A DNA stretch of 64,000 bases from Collinsella sp. (lineage in GTDB: Bacteria; Actinomycetota; Coriobacteriia; Coriobacteriales; Coriobacteriaceae). Below the pieces are notes generated by a model that was not told where the DNA came from, searched no databases, and worked only from the letters and a program-made list of their open reading frames with translations. The position numbers and the translations under genes are program-made. The stretch covers positions 56,903 through 120,902 of the forward strand of contig JAHYYJ010000010.1 in NCBI GenBank assembly GCA_019425015.1. Direction: 5' to 3'. Shown here piece after piece: positions 49,999-58,487 of the stretch (the first letter of the stretch is position 1; each line of letters starts with the position of its first letter).

Positions 49999-52784
49999 CT
50001 ATGCACCGGCTTTCTCCGCGTAGAGTTCGAACAGATAGGCGACGGTTTTAGATTCATCTCCGTCGAAATCGATGCCGTACGCCGCTTCGACCGCGGCGTC
50101 CAGCTCTTCATGCGCAGCAAAGAGGTGAGGGTATAGAAACTCGTCTCCGGGTTTATATAGTTCCGCGAGGGAGGCTCCGTCGTACCTGGCCCTCGCCTCA
50201 ATTACCTTTTGAGCCGCGTCGACGATCGCGCTCCTACCGTTCACGGATAAATCGGGTAGGGGGAAATTGTTCCACACGATCGTATTCGAGAAGCGACAAT
50301 CGCTCTTAAGCTCGCCTCCGACGGCCCTCTGCCACTTCATGAAAATGCTGGAGGATATGATCCCGAACAAAAGTCCGTCCGGATCGTCGGCAAAGAAGCA
50401 AGCATCGGTCGCGACCTCCCCTTCCATGCAGCGTTTCACCGTAAAGTACTTGCGGCCTCCCGAAAAATGCCTCGGGATGCACAGGAACGGGCCGTCGGGT
50501 CTCCTGACCTCGGCATAGCGCCACGGCTCGTCGGCGAGCTTCCGGGTCGCGGCCTTCTTTGAGGAGGCGCGGAAGTCTCGGACTCTCTGGACCCTCTGGC
50601 GCAATATTGGCGATTTTGCTATCTCCTGCGGAGGTGTGTCCGCGAGCCAGAGGCACCAACGTTCCTTTCCGTTGATCAGCTCTTGGGCACCGAGGCAGGG
50701 AACTACGTATTTTGCTGCTACTGGATCCTTGAGGACCTCTTCATATTCACCGCGCGTCTTAATCTGAAAATAACCGCCATCTGCAGGCTTACCGCCAATA
50801 ATCGTTGGAGATATGTCTGGGAAAAGTGGGCGCATTCGTTTTTCGACGAAAACGTTTGGCGCATCCAGGAGATAGGCATTGATATTATCGGGGTGTTCAA
50901 CCGATATCTTGCTGTCACCGTAAGAATACGTTGTCAGCCTTCCCGGGCGTCTCGAAAAGCCGAGAATGACTACGTGAACATGGGCCTCATCATCAGCTTG
51001 GGAACCCCAAACAAAGGTCCGGTGGGCAAATCTGATATGCCATCCCATAGAGAACAACGGCTTGAACATCGCAGGGACCGGTTGACCCTGGCAAATTGAG
51101 TTTGTCGAGACGAAAGCGAACTCCGCATCCGCCGAGGAGAGGTATTCAGCTGCCTTTCTATACCAGCATGTCGCATAATCGAGGTAGCCGTCGTAGTCCG
51201 CACCCCAGACAAGTTTAGAATCCTCTACCTGCGAGCTCGTCCTGTTGGATTGTCCGATAAACGGGGGATTGCCGATGACATAGTCGACTTGATCGGCTTT
51301 CATGACATCGTTCCAATCGGTTCGGAGCGCATTGGCGTTAACGATTCCCTCGTAATCGGTGAGAGGCAGCTCTTGATACACGCGTTGGGTCACTTTCGCG
51401 GTGTCGGCGTCCGCCTGCTTCTCCGCGATCCAGAGTGCGGTACGGGCTACGCAGCAGGCGAAATCCTCCAATTCTATGCCATGGAAGTTCCGGAGGCTCA
51501 CGAGCACGTTCCGGTCGCCGGATTCCTCGAAGCTGAAGGCCGCCTGGTTGCCCTGGAGCTCGAAGAGAATCCGGTTCTCCAGCTGGCGCAGGCACAGGTA
51601 GCTCTCCGTGAGGAAGTTGCCCGACCCCGCAGCGGGGTCGAGAATGGAGATGCCGCCGATCTTCTCATGCAGCTCCTTGAGGGCGCGTGTCCGCGCGCCG
51701 CCCGCGACAGGCTTGGCGCAGGCTTCCTCGAACTCAGCCTTGAGCCCGTCGAGAAGAGCGGGTCTATGACCTTGTGAATATTCTCAGGGCTCGTGAAGTG
51801 CTGGCCGTTGGCGCGGCGATGGTCGTGGGACAGTGCGCCCTCGAAGATGGAGCCGAAGACCGTGGGGCTTACGCCCGCCCAATCGAACTCCTGGCACCCT
51901 TCGACGATGAGCGTATGGCGGAAGTTCTCGGACAGGGGCGGGATCTCCGTCTTTTCGTGGAAGAGACCGCCGTTCATATAAGGCAGCTTTTTCAGCCAGG
52001 GCTCGGCATACTTATCGCGGTCCTCATCCCTGGTGTCGAGCCAGATGAACAGGTCCTTGAGGCCGCGCCTGAGGTCGCCCGCCGAGAAGTGGGCAACGTA
52101 GTCGCGGAAGGCGTTGGGGGCAACGAGCCCCGAGTCTTCGCAGAACATGAGAAACATGAGGCGCGTCATGAGCACGGAGAGCGCATGGTGGTTCTCGGGC
52201 GCGTCAGGATCGTCGAACGCCTCGGCCACTTGGTCGTGGAGCTTCGACATGATCTTGCCCGCCTCGACGGAGACGGCACGGGAGATCGTGGCCGGGGCCT
52301 CCGCCCCGCCCTTGAGGAACTGAATGGCTGCGAGGTTCTTGGGGAGCTCGGCGAGCGGCAACTTGAAAAGAGGCTCCCGGCACAGCGAATCCCGCTCGCG
52401 ATCGTAAACCCAAAACTCGGCAAAATTGCAGGCGATGATGTAGCGCGGCTGCTGCGAGAGGGGCATGCCCTGGGCGTAGGCGTTGCCCTGCTTCGCGGGC
52501 GTCACTTTACGGCCCTGGCGCGTCTCCTCCTTAGCGAGGTCGATCCCAAGCGACTTCTGCTCGACGAGGGTTTTTGCCGACGGGATGAAGACGTCGATAT
52601 ATCCATCGTGCGTGCTCGCATCAGTAGAGACGGGCTTCTCGAATTCAAGTCTCGAGACTGCGTCCTCCATGCCCAGAACGTTCTGATAGAAGTCAATCCA
52701 GAACCGCTGCGTGTCCTGGTTCTCATTTCCCTTGTTCGCCCACCTGCTGGCGAATGACTCCGCGTCAGATTTTTTACCGGCCAT
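49999..52784 (-). pseudogene. MmeI-like restriction-methylase with a 1-nt frameshift
   Basis: From ATG 52784 the frame runs as an MmeI-type protein: a nuclease domain with GYIDVFIPSAKTLVEQKS (D-x-V...E-x-K), then FDWAGVSPTVFGSIFEG and NIHKVIDPLF. At about 51751-51756 the frame is lost; the correct continuation (LDGLKAEFEEA, then LDPAAGSGNFLTESYL) is in another frame and stays open to TAG 49999. LDPAAGSGNF is methylase motif I and VIGNPPFIGQSN is motif IV. Restoring one base gives about 928 residues, the size of MmeI (919). As it stands the protein is cut after about 343 native residues, so the enzyme is probably inactive unless the shift is a sequencing error or is bypassed. Confidence 0.85.
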
Positions 52785-52955
52785 CCGGCCTCCTTGTATC
52801 GAAATCCATCGCTTTCGATTGTAGGGGAGGGAAGTCCGGTGACTCCCCTATATAGCTCAGTAATGAATAATTGTTGTTAATGAATGGAGAGTGAAAAGCG
52901 ATTAAAAAAGGTTTTCACTCCGTTTTCACTCCGCAGAGAAGGAGAAATGGGATGC
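52785..52955. other. Spacer between the defence module and attR
   Basis: An AT-rich stretch holding the leftward promoter of the restriction genes. TTTTCACTCCG is repeated directly at 52914-52933. I see no gene in it. Confidence 0.4.
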
Positions 52956-52994
52956 GAAAAAGAAAAAGCTCAGAAGCAATTATGCTTCTGAGCT
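52956..52994 (-). terminator. Terminator of tRNA-Thr supplied by the mobile element
   Basis: AGCTCAGAAGCA / TGCTTCTGAGCT is a 12-bp perfect stem; on the minus strand it is followed by a T-rich run (TTTTTCTTTTTC). It replaces the displaced terminator at 37530. Confidence 0.85.
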
Positions 52995-53004
52995 GCACTA
53001 ATGC

Positions 53005-53051
53005 AATGGAGCCAGCGACCGGGCTCGAACCGGTGACCCCCGCTTTACGAG
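53005..53051. repeat. attR: 47-bp repeat inside the intact tRNA-Thr gene
   Basis: Identical to 37562-37608. It spans the CCA end through the anticodon of the tRNA, so insertion rebuilt a complete gene on this side. Confidence 0.93.
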
Positions 53052-53082
53052 AGCGGTGCTCTACCAACTGAGCTACGCTGGC
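53007..53082 (-). tRNA. tRNA-Thr, anticodon CGT
   Basis: 76 bases including an encoded CCA. The acceptor stem is GCCAGCG / CGCTGGC, the D-arm GCTC-AGTTGGTA-GAGC, the anticodon stem CCGCT / AGCGG with loop CTCGTAA (anticodon CGT), and the T-arm ACCGG-TTCGAGC-CCGGT. It reads ACG codons. It is the integration target of the adjacent element. Confidence 0.96.
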
Positions 53083-53289
53083 GGCCATATGATGACGCAA
53101 CTGAGGCGTCAACGGCTGTCTATGATACGGGACATCGCACATCCGCGCAAGTGTTCTGACGGCTTTTCTCACTTTAAATGCACTAATATTAGAGGCGTGA
53201 TGTCTGCAGTGCCCATTTGTTACTTGACCTGCTGTTGAGTTGGTGGTCGACGTCCCGCTCGTATGGGTCTCAAACAGAATGGGGCAGCC

Positions 53290-53772
53290 ATGGCTCAACC
53301 CAAGATTCTTCTTACGCGTATCGATGACCGTTTCATTTACGGGCAAGACGTTGAGCTGTGGAACGAAGCCGTGGGTTCCAACCTTGTCCTAATCGTCAAC
53401 GATGAGATCGCGGCGGATTCGCGCCAATGGGCACCAATGAGGGTGGCGGTGCCAGAAGGCGTTTGGACGCGGTTTTTCTCGGTGCAAAGGACTATCGACA
53501 TCATTCATACCGCAACGCCGCGTCAATGGATCTTGATCATAGTGGCCTCACCCGCCGATGCGCTCGCGCTGGTTAAGGGTGGTGTGCCAATAACCAAGAT
53601 CAGCATTGGCCATATGCAGGCAGGGGAGGGCAAGCGCTCTGCAACGCCTACCATTGCCGTAGACGATACGGACATCGCCGCCTTCAAAGAGTTGCAAAAG
53701 CTCGGCATAGAGCTAGAAATCCGCTATCTCCCCAGTTCCGCCCCCGACCCCATTGGCAATCTGTTCAACTGA
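53290..53772 (+). CDS. Orphan mannose-family EIIB paralogue lacking the phospho-histidine
   Basis: 160 residues, the same length as and clearly homologous to the EIIB at 26984 (ILLTRIDDRF for ILLTRIDNRL; LALVKGGVPITKISIGHMQAGEGKR for the matching loop; EELQKLGIELEIR-type ending). Codon 17, His in RLVHGQV of the operon copy, is TAC (Tyr) here in RFIYGQD, so it cannot carry phosphate in the usual way. It stands alone with no EIIA, EIIC or EIID. It is either a decoy/regulatory protein or decaying. No stop or frameshift is present, so some selection may remain. The ribosome site is weak. Confidence 0.85.
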   Translation: MAQPKILLTRIDDRFIYGQDVELWNEAVGSNLVLIVNDEIAADSRQWAPMRVAVPEGVWTRFFSVQRTIDIIHTATPRQWILIIVASPADALALVKGGVPITKISIGHMQAGEGKRSATPTIAVDDTDIAAFKELQKLGIELEIRYLPSSAPDPIGNLFN

Positions 53773-53839
53773 TCCCTTGGGGACGGAGGAAAGCGGATCA
53801 TTTTGCCCTTGCGAGGGACGCGTGCGATGCCGCCTGTCA

Positions 53840-53991
53840 AAAACTATGCCCATTTACTACGTTTGATTGGCTATCGTCGAGCATGTCGAATTTGAGATAA
53901 ACAAAACCGCAGGTATACTGCTCACAAATGTAACAAAAACCGGTGCATGGTCGAGCATCCCGGGCTAAACGTAGTAAATGGGCATAGTTTT
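53840..53991. mobile_element. 152-bp MITE-like element with perfect 25-bp terminal inverted repeats
   Basis: Bases 53840-53864 (AAAACTATGCCC, then ATTTACTACGTTT) are exactly complementary to 53967-53991. The inside is non-coding and contains TCGAGCAT twice. Its ends differ from the element at 17293, so it is another family. The surrounding gap between the orphan EIIB and galM holds no gene; a GGGGACGG core of the short-repeat family stands just before it near 53777. Confidence 0.7.
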
Positions 53992-54029
53992 GATATGTCA
54001 CTCATACAGTCACAGAAAAAACGAGCCTA

Positions 54030-54072
54030 AAAGATGAAAAAGCGCCCGCTGGCGGTGGTGCCGGCGGGCGCT
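54030..54072 (-). terminator. Terminator after galM
   Basis: AGCGCCCGCTGGC pairs with GCCGGCGGGCGCT (54041-54053 with 54060-54072); A residues to the left give a U-run on the minus strand. Confidence 0.8.
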
Positions 54073-54098
54073 GCTGTGCGATATGTCGCGTTGCGGGC

Positions 54099-55151
54099 TT
54101 AGTGCCTCATAAAGTGGTATTCGATCACATTGCTGTAGGGATGGCCCGGGCCCACAATGCCCTGCGGGAACAGAGGCTGGTGCGGCGTGTCGGGGTACAT
54201 CTCGGCCTCGAGGGCAAAGCCGGCGCCCCAGCCATAGTTGGCATCGTCCTTGGCGTGCTCGTCGCCCAGCCAGTTGCCGGTGTAGAGCTGCACGCCCGGG
54301 GCAGTGGTGTAGTAGTCCATCTCACGACCGGTCCACATCTCCTCGACGTGCATCGCGCGGCGCAGGTTGCGGCCGTACTGATAGCCATCGATGCACAGGC
54401 AGTGATCGTAGCCACGGGCCTGCTTGATCTGCGGGTCGTCGGCCTCCATGCCGGGTGCGACGGGGCGAAGCTCGCGAAAGTCAAACGGTGTTCCCTCGAC
54501 CGGAGCAATCTCGCCGGTGGGGATGTTCTGCTCGTTAATGGGCAGGTAGTGGGCGGCGTTGGCGACAAAGAAATGTTCGCAGTCCATGTCGGCGTTATGG
54601 CCTGCAAGGTTAAAGTACGTGTGGTTGGTCATGGACACGTAGGTGGCGCGGTCGCTCTCGCAGCCATAATCGATGCGGAAGACGCCGGTGCGCGTAACGG
54701 TAAACACGGCCGTAAAGGTTCGGTTGCCGGGCAGGCCCAGCTCGCCATCCTTAAGCGAGGTGGTCATGCGCACGGCGTTATGGACCTCGTCGAGCTCAAC
54801 ATCCCACACACGTTTGTGCAGGCCGTGCTCAAGGTCGCTGTGCAGGTTGTTGGCGCCCTCGTTGGCGGGCATATGCCAGTCCGTGCCGTCGATGGCGATC
54901 GTGGCGCCAGCGGTGCGGTTTGCCACGGGGCCGATGGTCGCACCAAAGCAGGCGGGGTTGTCAAAGTAATCCTCGAGCTTATCAAAGCCCAGCACCACAT
55001 CGCGTACGTTGCCGGGAATGTCGGGCACATCGATGCCCAGCACGGTGGCGCCATAGTCCATAATGCGAACGCAGATCTCGGGCCCGTTGAGGGTGTAGCG
55101 ATGAACGGGGGTACCGCACGGCGCGGTGCCGAAAAGCTCGGAAGTGATCAT
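54099..55151 (-). CDS. galM: Aldose 1-epimerase (galactose mutarotase)
   Basis: 350 residues from ATG 55151; the longer frame from 55355 has no ribosome site and AT-rich, non-protein character. GATVLGIDVPD, FGATIGPVANRTAG (about 81-94) and TNHTYFNLAGH are standard GalM motifs, with the catalytic histidine in TNHTYFNL and the glutamate near the C-terminus (FALEAEMYPDTPHQP). It interconverts alpha and beta galactose or glucose. It diverges from the DeoR regulator across 205 bases, so the regulator may control it. Confidence 0.93.
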   Translation of the reverse strand: MITSELFGTAPCGTPVHRYTLNGPEICVRIMDYGATVLGIDVPDIPGNVRDVVLGFDKLEDYFDNPACFGATIGPVANRTAGATIAIDGTDWHMPANEGANNLHSDLEHGLHKRVWDVELDEVHNAVRMTTSLKDGELGLPGNRTFTAVFTVTRTGVFRIDYGCESDRATYVSMTNHTYFNLAGHNADMDCEHFFVANAAHYLPINEQNIPTGEIAPVEGTPFDFRELRPVAPGMEADDPQIKQARGYDHCLCIDGYQYGRNLRRAMHVEEMWTGREMDYYTTAPGVQLYTGNWLGDEHAKDDANYGWGAGFALEAEMYPDTPHQPLFPQGIVGPGHPYSNVIEYHFMRH

Positions 55152-55356
55152 TTGGTTCCTAACATCGAGGTATTCCGACAAACTGTAGCGCGAACAGGCG
55201 AGATTATCACTACACCCCACTAAAGCTGGGGGTATTTTTCTCAAAAAAGTGATGATTGGAGCTGTGCGGGCGTTCATTTTTGACGCGTACGAGTCTGATA
55301 CAATTTGTTCGTTACTGTTTGAATGATATGCGCGCAAAGAACGGCGAGGATTCATC

Positions 55357-56121
55357 GTGATTAAGGCAGAGCGACAGGATAAGGTTCGTCAGCTGCTCGA
55401 GGAGCAGGGCACGGTCTCGGTCAAAGAGATTTCGGATGCGTTGGGCGTTTCGGACATGACGATTCGCCGCGACCTCGAAGAACTTGCGAGCCTAGGCGAG
55501 ATTGAGCGCGTGCACGGCGGAGCCCGCAGTGCACAGGGCCGTCCGCACGCTATGTTGCGCCATGAGTATTCGCACAGCGAAAAGCGCACTAAGCATGCCG
55601 AGGAAAAGCTGCAGATTGCGCGCCGTGCTGTGGAGCTTATCGAGGAGGGCTCGACCATCTTTTTGGGCACGGGCACCACGGTTGAGCAGATGGCCTCGAT
55701 GCTGCCGACGTTTCGCCTGCGCATTGTGACCAATTCGCTTTCGGTGTTTAACCTGCTCGAGGCGCGCGAAGACTGCGAGCTGTGCCTCGTGGGCGGTATG
55801 TACCGCCGCCGCACCGCCGCTTTTGTGGGACCAACGGCCGAGGATACCCTGCGCGCGCTGGGCATCGATGCGGCGTTTATCGGCGCCAACGGCATCTTGG
55901 ACGGTGACGTGTCTACGTCCAACATGGACGAGGGCCGTATCCAGCAGCTCGCCTTTAGCAAGGCCGACTCGCGCTACCTGATCGCCGACTCCAGCAAGAT
56001 CGGCAAGCGCGACTTCTATACCTTCTGCCGCCTGGACAGCTTGGACGCCGTGGTGTGCGAGCCGGATATTGCCGACGAGGACCGCGCCGCCATCGAGGAG
56101 CACACGCAGGTCATTTGCTAG
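55357..56121 (+). CDS. DeoR-family transcriptional regulator (LacR/GlpR-like)
   Basis: 254 residues from GTG 55357 (CGAGGA upstream). The helix-turn-helix is VSVKEISDALGVSDMTIRRDLEEL (about 20-43), the DeoR signature, followed by VHGGA. The sensor domain has IFLGTGTTVEQMA and GVNG-type IGANGI loops that bind sugar phosphates. LacR, which senses tagatose-6-phosphate, is an attractive match given lacC and galM in this window, but the effector is inferred. It is transcribed away from galM. Confidence 0.88.
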   Translation: MIKAERQDKVRQLLEEQGTVSVKEISDALGVSDMTIRRDLEELASLGEIERVHGGARSAQGRPHAMLRHEYSHSEKRTKHAEEKLQIARRAVELIEEGSTIFLGTGTTVEQMASMLPTFRLRIVTNSLSVFNLLEAREDCELCLVGGMYRRRTAAFVGPTAEDTLRALGIDAAFIGANGILDGDVSTSNMDEGRIQQLAFSKADSRYLIADSSKIGKRDFYTFCRLDSLDAVVCEPDIADEDRAAIEEHTQVIC

Positions 56122-56135
56122 CGAGTGCCGCCGTG

Positions 56136-56441
56136 CTAGATCAGGCGGGCGTAGTCCTGTGACTGGTGAAAGACGTGGGCGATATAGATCGCATCGTGCT
56201 CAAACTTGTAAAGGCACGCGTAGTTGTCGACGGGAAACGATCGATAATTGCGTGTCGCCAGTTCCCGTATGTGGGAGAGGGGCCGTAGGAGCGACTGCTC
56301 GCGAAGCAGGTCAAGCTGTTATTCAAACTCGGCAACAAAATTGCCCGCTGCACGTGGATTCATGAGGATTTGAGCAAGGTATCCGACAATACTCTCGTAC
56401 TCATATCGTGCGCTTTTGAGTATTACGACGTTATAGGTCAT
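56136..56441 (-). pseudogene. RelE/ParE-type toxin with an internal stop codon
   Basis: Read from ATG 56441 the first 40 codons give MTYNVVILKSARYEYESIVG, then AGNFVAEFE. TAA follows at 56319-56321, after which the same frame is open for 60 codons (QLDLLREQSLLRPL, then RSFPVDNYACLYKFEHDAIY and FHQSQDYARLI), a normal RelE/ParE C-terminus. One base change in codon 41 would restore it. The start overlaps the antitoxin gene by 11 bases, as in functional pairs. The toxin is likely dead in this strain. Confidence 0.8.
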
Positions 56442-56697
56442 ATTTGTCTCGCATCGCGGTCGCGAAGGAGTCGTAGTCGCTGTAGTCGCCTTGCGATATC
56501 TCGTCTTCTGCCAGCATCATACGAGACAGCAGCTTGGCTTTGGCGATTTCTTCTTGCATGAGGCGATACTGGTCGCTGCTGATGCAGTGCATGGCCTCGT
56601 AGCCGTTCTTAGTTACGGTGACGTCGCGCTCAGACTCAACAAGTGCGGTGAATGTGGCAGTGTCCTTCATGTCTCGGACGGGCACACAGATGGGCAT
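56431..56697 (-). CDS. Phd/YefM-family antitoxin
   Basis: 88 residues from ATG 56697, with GGAG six bases upstream. PVRDMKDTATFTALVESERDVTVTKNGYEAM is the Phd/YefM DNA-binding fold (D-x-x-x-x...V-T-K-N-G). The C-terminal half (DEISQGDYSDYDSFATAM) is the toxin-neutralising tail. It would bind RelE and repress the operon. The partner toxin next to it carries a stop codon, so this may be a lone antitoxin now. Confidence 0.85.
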   Translation of the reverse strand: MPICVPVRDMKDTATFTALVESERDVTVTKNGYEAMHCISSDQYRLMQEEIAKAKLLSRMMLAEDEISQGDYSDYDSFATAMRDKYDL

Positions 56698-56761
56698 AGG
56701 TATCTCCTTCGCATTGGGACATAATTGTGCCACGTCATAAAAAAATGTCGGCGCCGCTGAA

Positions 56762-56822
56762 TTGTCTCAATCTGTAACAGGTAGGACCGAAAAGTTCGGT
56801 TAGATGTTACGGATTGAGACAA
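56762..56822. repeat. 61-bp inverted repeat (18-bp arms)
   Basis: TTGTCTCAATCTGTAACA (56762-56779) is complementary to 56805-56822 with one mismatch. The loop holds a second small stem (ACCGAA / TTCGGT). It lies upstream of the antitoxin gene. It may be a repeat element or the operator region. Confidence 0.6.
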
Positions 56823-57167
56823 ACGTGCGGCGCGGGCCGCTCAAAAGCAAAAAAGGCAGATACGACCAAGGATGCGGGGCATCTACCGGGAAGGTCGTAT
56901 CCGCCACACGGAAAGAGGCGCATGGACGCAGCGCCCATGCAATCGGGATTGGTAAGGTGCTCAATCGCGCGCGATAGTCGCGGCGGCCGGTGGAGCAGGC
57001 TTGCAAGCAGGGGCAAGTGACACGCTCAACACGATTCTAAAAACAAAAAGGCCAGGATGCAGTTCATCCGGTGGTGTGTTCATCGCCTTCGTTGCCAGAT
57101 TGCTCTGCACGCTGGCGCGTTGCGACGAGTTATGAGCCCATATCATGCTGAGAAGGCAAAGCCCAAG
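56823..57167. other. Gene-free region with hairpins
   Basis: GATACGACC (near 56858) and GGTCGTATC (near 56896) form a stem flanked by GGC/GCC pairs. Nothing else is recognisable. The short frames here lack start signals and have unlike-protein composition. It may be the remains of a lost gene or repeat. Confidence 0.4.
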
Positions 57168-57205
57168 AACAAAAGTATCCCCGTCGGACCTAAGTTCCGA
57201 CGGGG
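57168..57205 (-). terminator. Terminator of the D-lactate dehydrogenase gene
   Basis: CCCCGTCGGAC pairs with GTTCCGACGGGG (57179-57189 with 57194-57205); the A-rich left side gives a U-run on the minus strand. Confidence 0.8.
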
Positions 57206-57238
57206 GCTACGGTGCGCTATCGCGCTGAATGGGTGTGA

Positions 57239-58228
57239 TTACAATTGAGTGGCACAGGTACCCTCAACCATAGCGGGAACAGCGGCAACGCCCTGCTCGA
57301 CCATGCAGTTTACATCGATATCGGTGTAGAACGCGATGTGGTTGGTGAGCAGCACGTTGGGGAACTGGCGTAGGTAAGCCATCTTGCGGTTGGCAAGAAT
57401 GTCGTGCATACGGTTCTCATGGTAGATGCCCACTTCGTCCTCGAAGACGTCCATAGCAAGCGCACCGATCTTTTCGGACTCAATCGCCTCGATGACGGCA
57501 TCGGTGTCGATGAGCTCACCGCGCGAGACGTTGACGATGGTCACATCTTCGCGCATCTTGGCGATGGCATCGGCATTGATGATGCCGCGGGTGGAGTCCA
57601 TGAGGGGCACGTGCAGGGTGATGACGTCGGAGTTGGCAACGAGCGTATCCATGTCAACGTACTCGAGGCTGTCGCGGTTTGCCAGCTCGGCATTGGGGTA
57701 GGGATCGTAGGCCAAGATCTTGCAGCCAAAGCCGGAGAGGTTGTCGATGACGGTGCGACCAATGCGGCCGGTGCCAACCACGCCCACGGTCAGCGTGCGC
57801 AGTTCGCGGCCCAGCAGCCCGTCCAGGGAGTAGTCATTCACCTGCTGGCGCCAAATGGCGGCCTTGCAGCGGCGCAAGGCCATCAGGATGAGCATAACGG
57901 TGAACTCGGCAACGCCGTAGGGCGGATAGGCGGTGTTGCACACCTTGATGCCCAGCTCCTGGGCGCGCTTGACGTCCACGTGGTTGAAGCCGACGCAGCG
58001 GATAGCGATGTAACGAACGCCCAGCTCGTGCGCGCGCTCCACCAAAGCGGCGGACATCACGGATTTGTTGTTGATGATGATTCCCTCGCAGCCTGCAACG
58101 GAGTCAATGTTAGCTTCGGAGAGGATTTGAGTGTCAAAGGAGATGGAGTAGCCTGCTGGAAGATTGGCGGCAGCGCGCATGTAGGCGGCGACCTCGTCGT
58201 CGCGCAATTCGAACAGTCTGATGTTCAT
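57239..58228 (-). CDS. D-lactate dehydrogenase (D-2-hydroxyacid dehydrogenase family)
   Basis: 329 residues. VGVVGTGRIGRTVID (about 148-162) is the NAD-binding motif. VNVSRGELIDTDAVI holds the catalytic arginine, MDVFEDEVGIYHEN the glutamate, and LLTNHIAFYTDI the histidine; N-H-I-A-F-Y-T is typical of D-lactate dehydrogenases of the LdhA type. It reduces pyruvate to D-lactate and regenerates NAD+ in fermentation. It is a single-gene unit, divergent from the PRD regulator. Confidence 0.9.
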   Translation of the reverse strand: MNIRLFELRDDEVAAYMRAAANLPAGYSISFDTQILSEANIDSVAGCEGIIINNKSVMSAALVERAHELGVRYIAIRCVGFNHVDVKRAQELGIKVCNTAYPPYGVAEFTVMLILMALRRCKAAIWRQQVNDYSLDGLLGRELRTLTVGVVGTGRIGRTVIDNLSGFGCKILAYDPYPNAELANRDSLEYVDMDTLVANSDVITLHVPLMDSTRGIINADAIAKMREDVTIVNVSRGELIDTDAVIEAIESEKIGALAMDVFEDEVGIYHENRMHDILANRKMAYLRQFPNVLLTNHIAFYTDIDVNCMVEQGVAAVPAMVEGTCATQL

Positions 58229-58393
58229 AGCGTTCCTTTTCTATGTCGGCGTATGATACGTCGCGGCCGGTGCCCGTGTGGCCCGTCCGCCGCGCTCGGG
58301 GATACCGTTCCCGTGGCGCGTTCATCGTCGTTACGATAATAGGCGGGTTTTTCGTGCTGCAACATCGCATAACCAGCACTTCCACGATTGCTA

Positions 58394-58412
58394 TTTCACC
58401 TACGCGGTGAAA
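58394..58412. promoter_or_regulatory. Palindrome TTTCACC-n5-GGTGAAA upstream of the PRD regulator
   Basis: TTTCACCTACGCGGTGAAA is a palindrome with a five-base centre. A close relative, TTTCACCGCTACGGTGAAA, occurs at 61921-61939 before the peptidase-PTS operon, so both may be binding sites of the PRD activator. Confidence 0.6.
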
Positions 58413-58487
58413 GATTTGAATGCGCGTGAAATTGGCAGGTCCTATGACGGAAGGTATAGTTATCTGAGACGATGATAGGAGGGTGCC

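Larger units (their letters stand above)
37562..53051. mobile_element. Integrated mobilizable element in tRNA-Thr(CGT), about 15.5 kb
   Basis: Bounded by the 47-bp repeat, with a tyrosine integrase next to attL, an excisionase-like gene, MobC, a VirD4-type coupling protein and a relaxase. Cargo is a surface protein, small DUF genes and a restriction module. AGG arginine codons are far commoner here than in the flanking chromosome, where CGC dominates. No VirB4, VirB6 or peptidoglycan hydrolase gene is present, so transfer would need a helper element. Confidence 0.9.

Noticed and set aside
51498..51750. Arg/Ser-rich C-terminus of the open frame that starts at 52784
   Set aside because: It is the wrong frame after a one-base deletion; the methylase motifs continue in the other frame.
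56814..57248. Small frames between the antitoxin and the D-lactate dehydrogenase gene
   Set aside because: They cross the hairpins and have no start signal or recognisable protein character.
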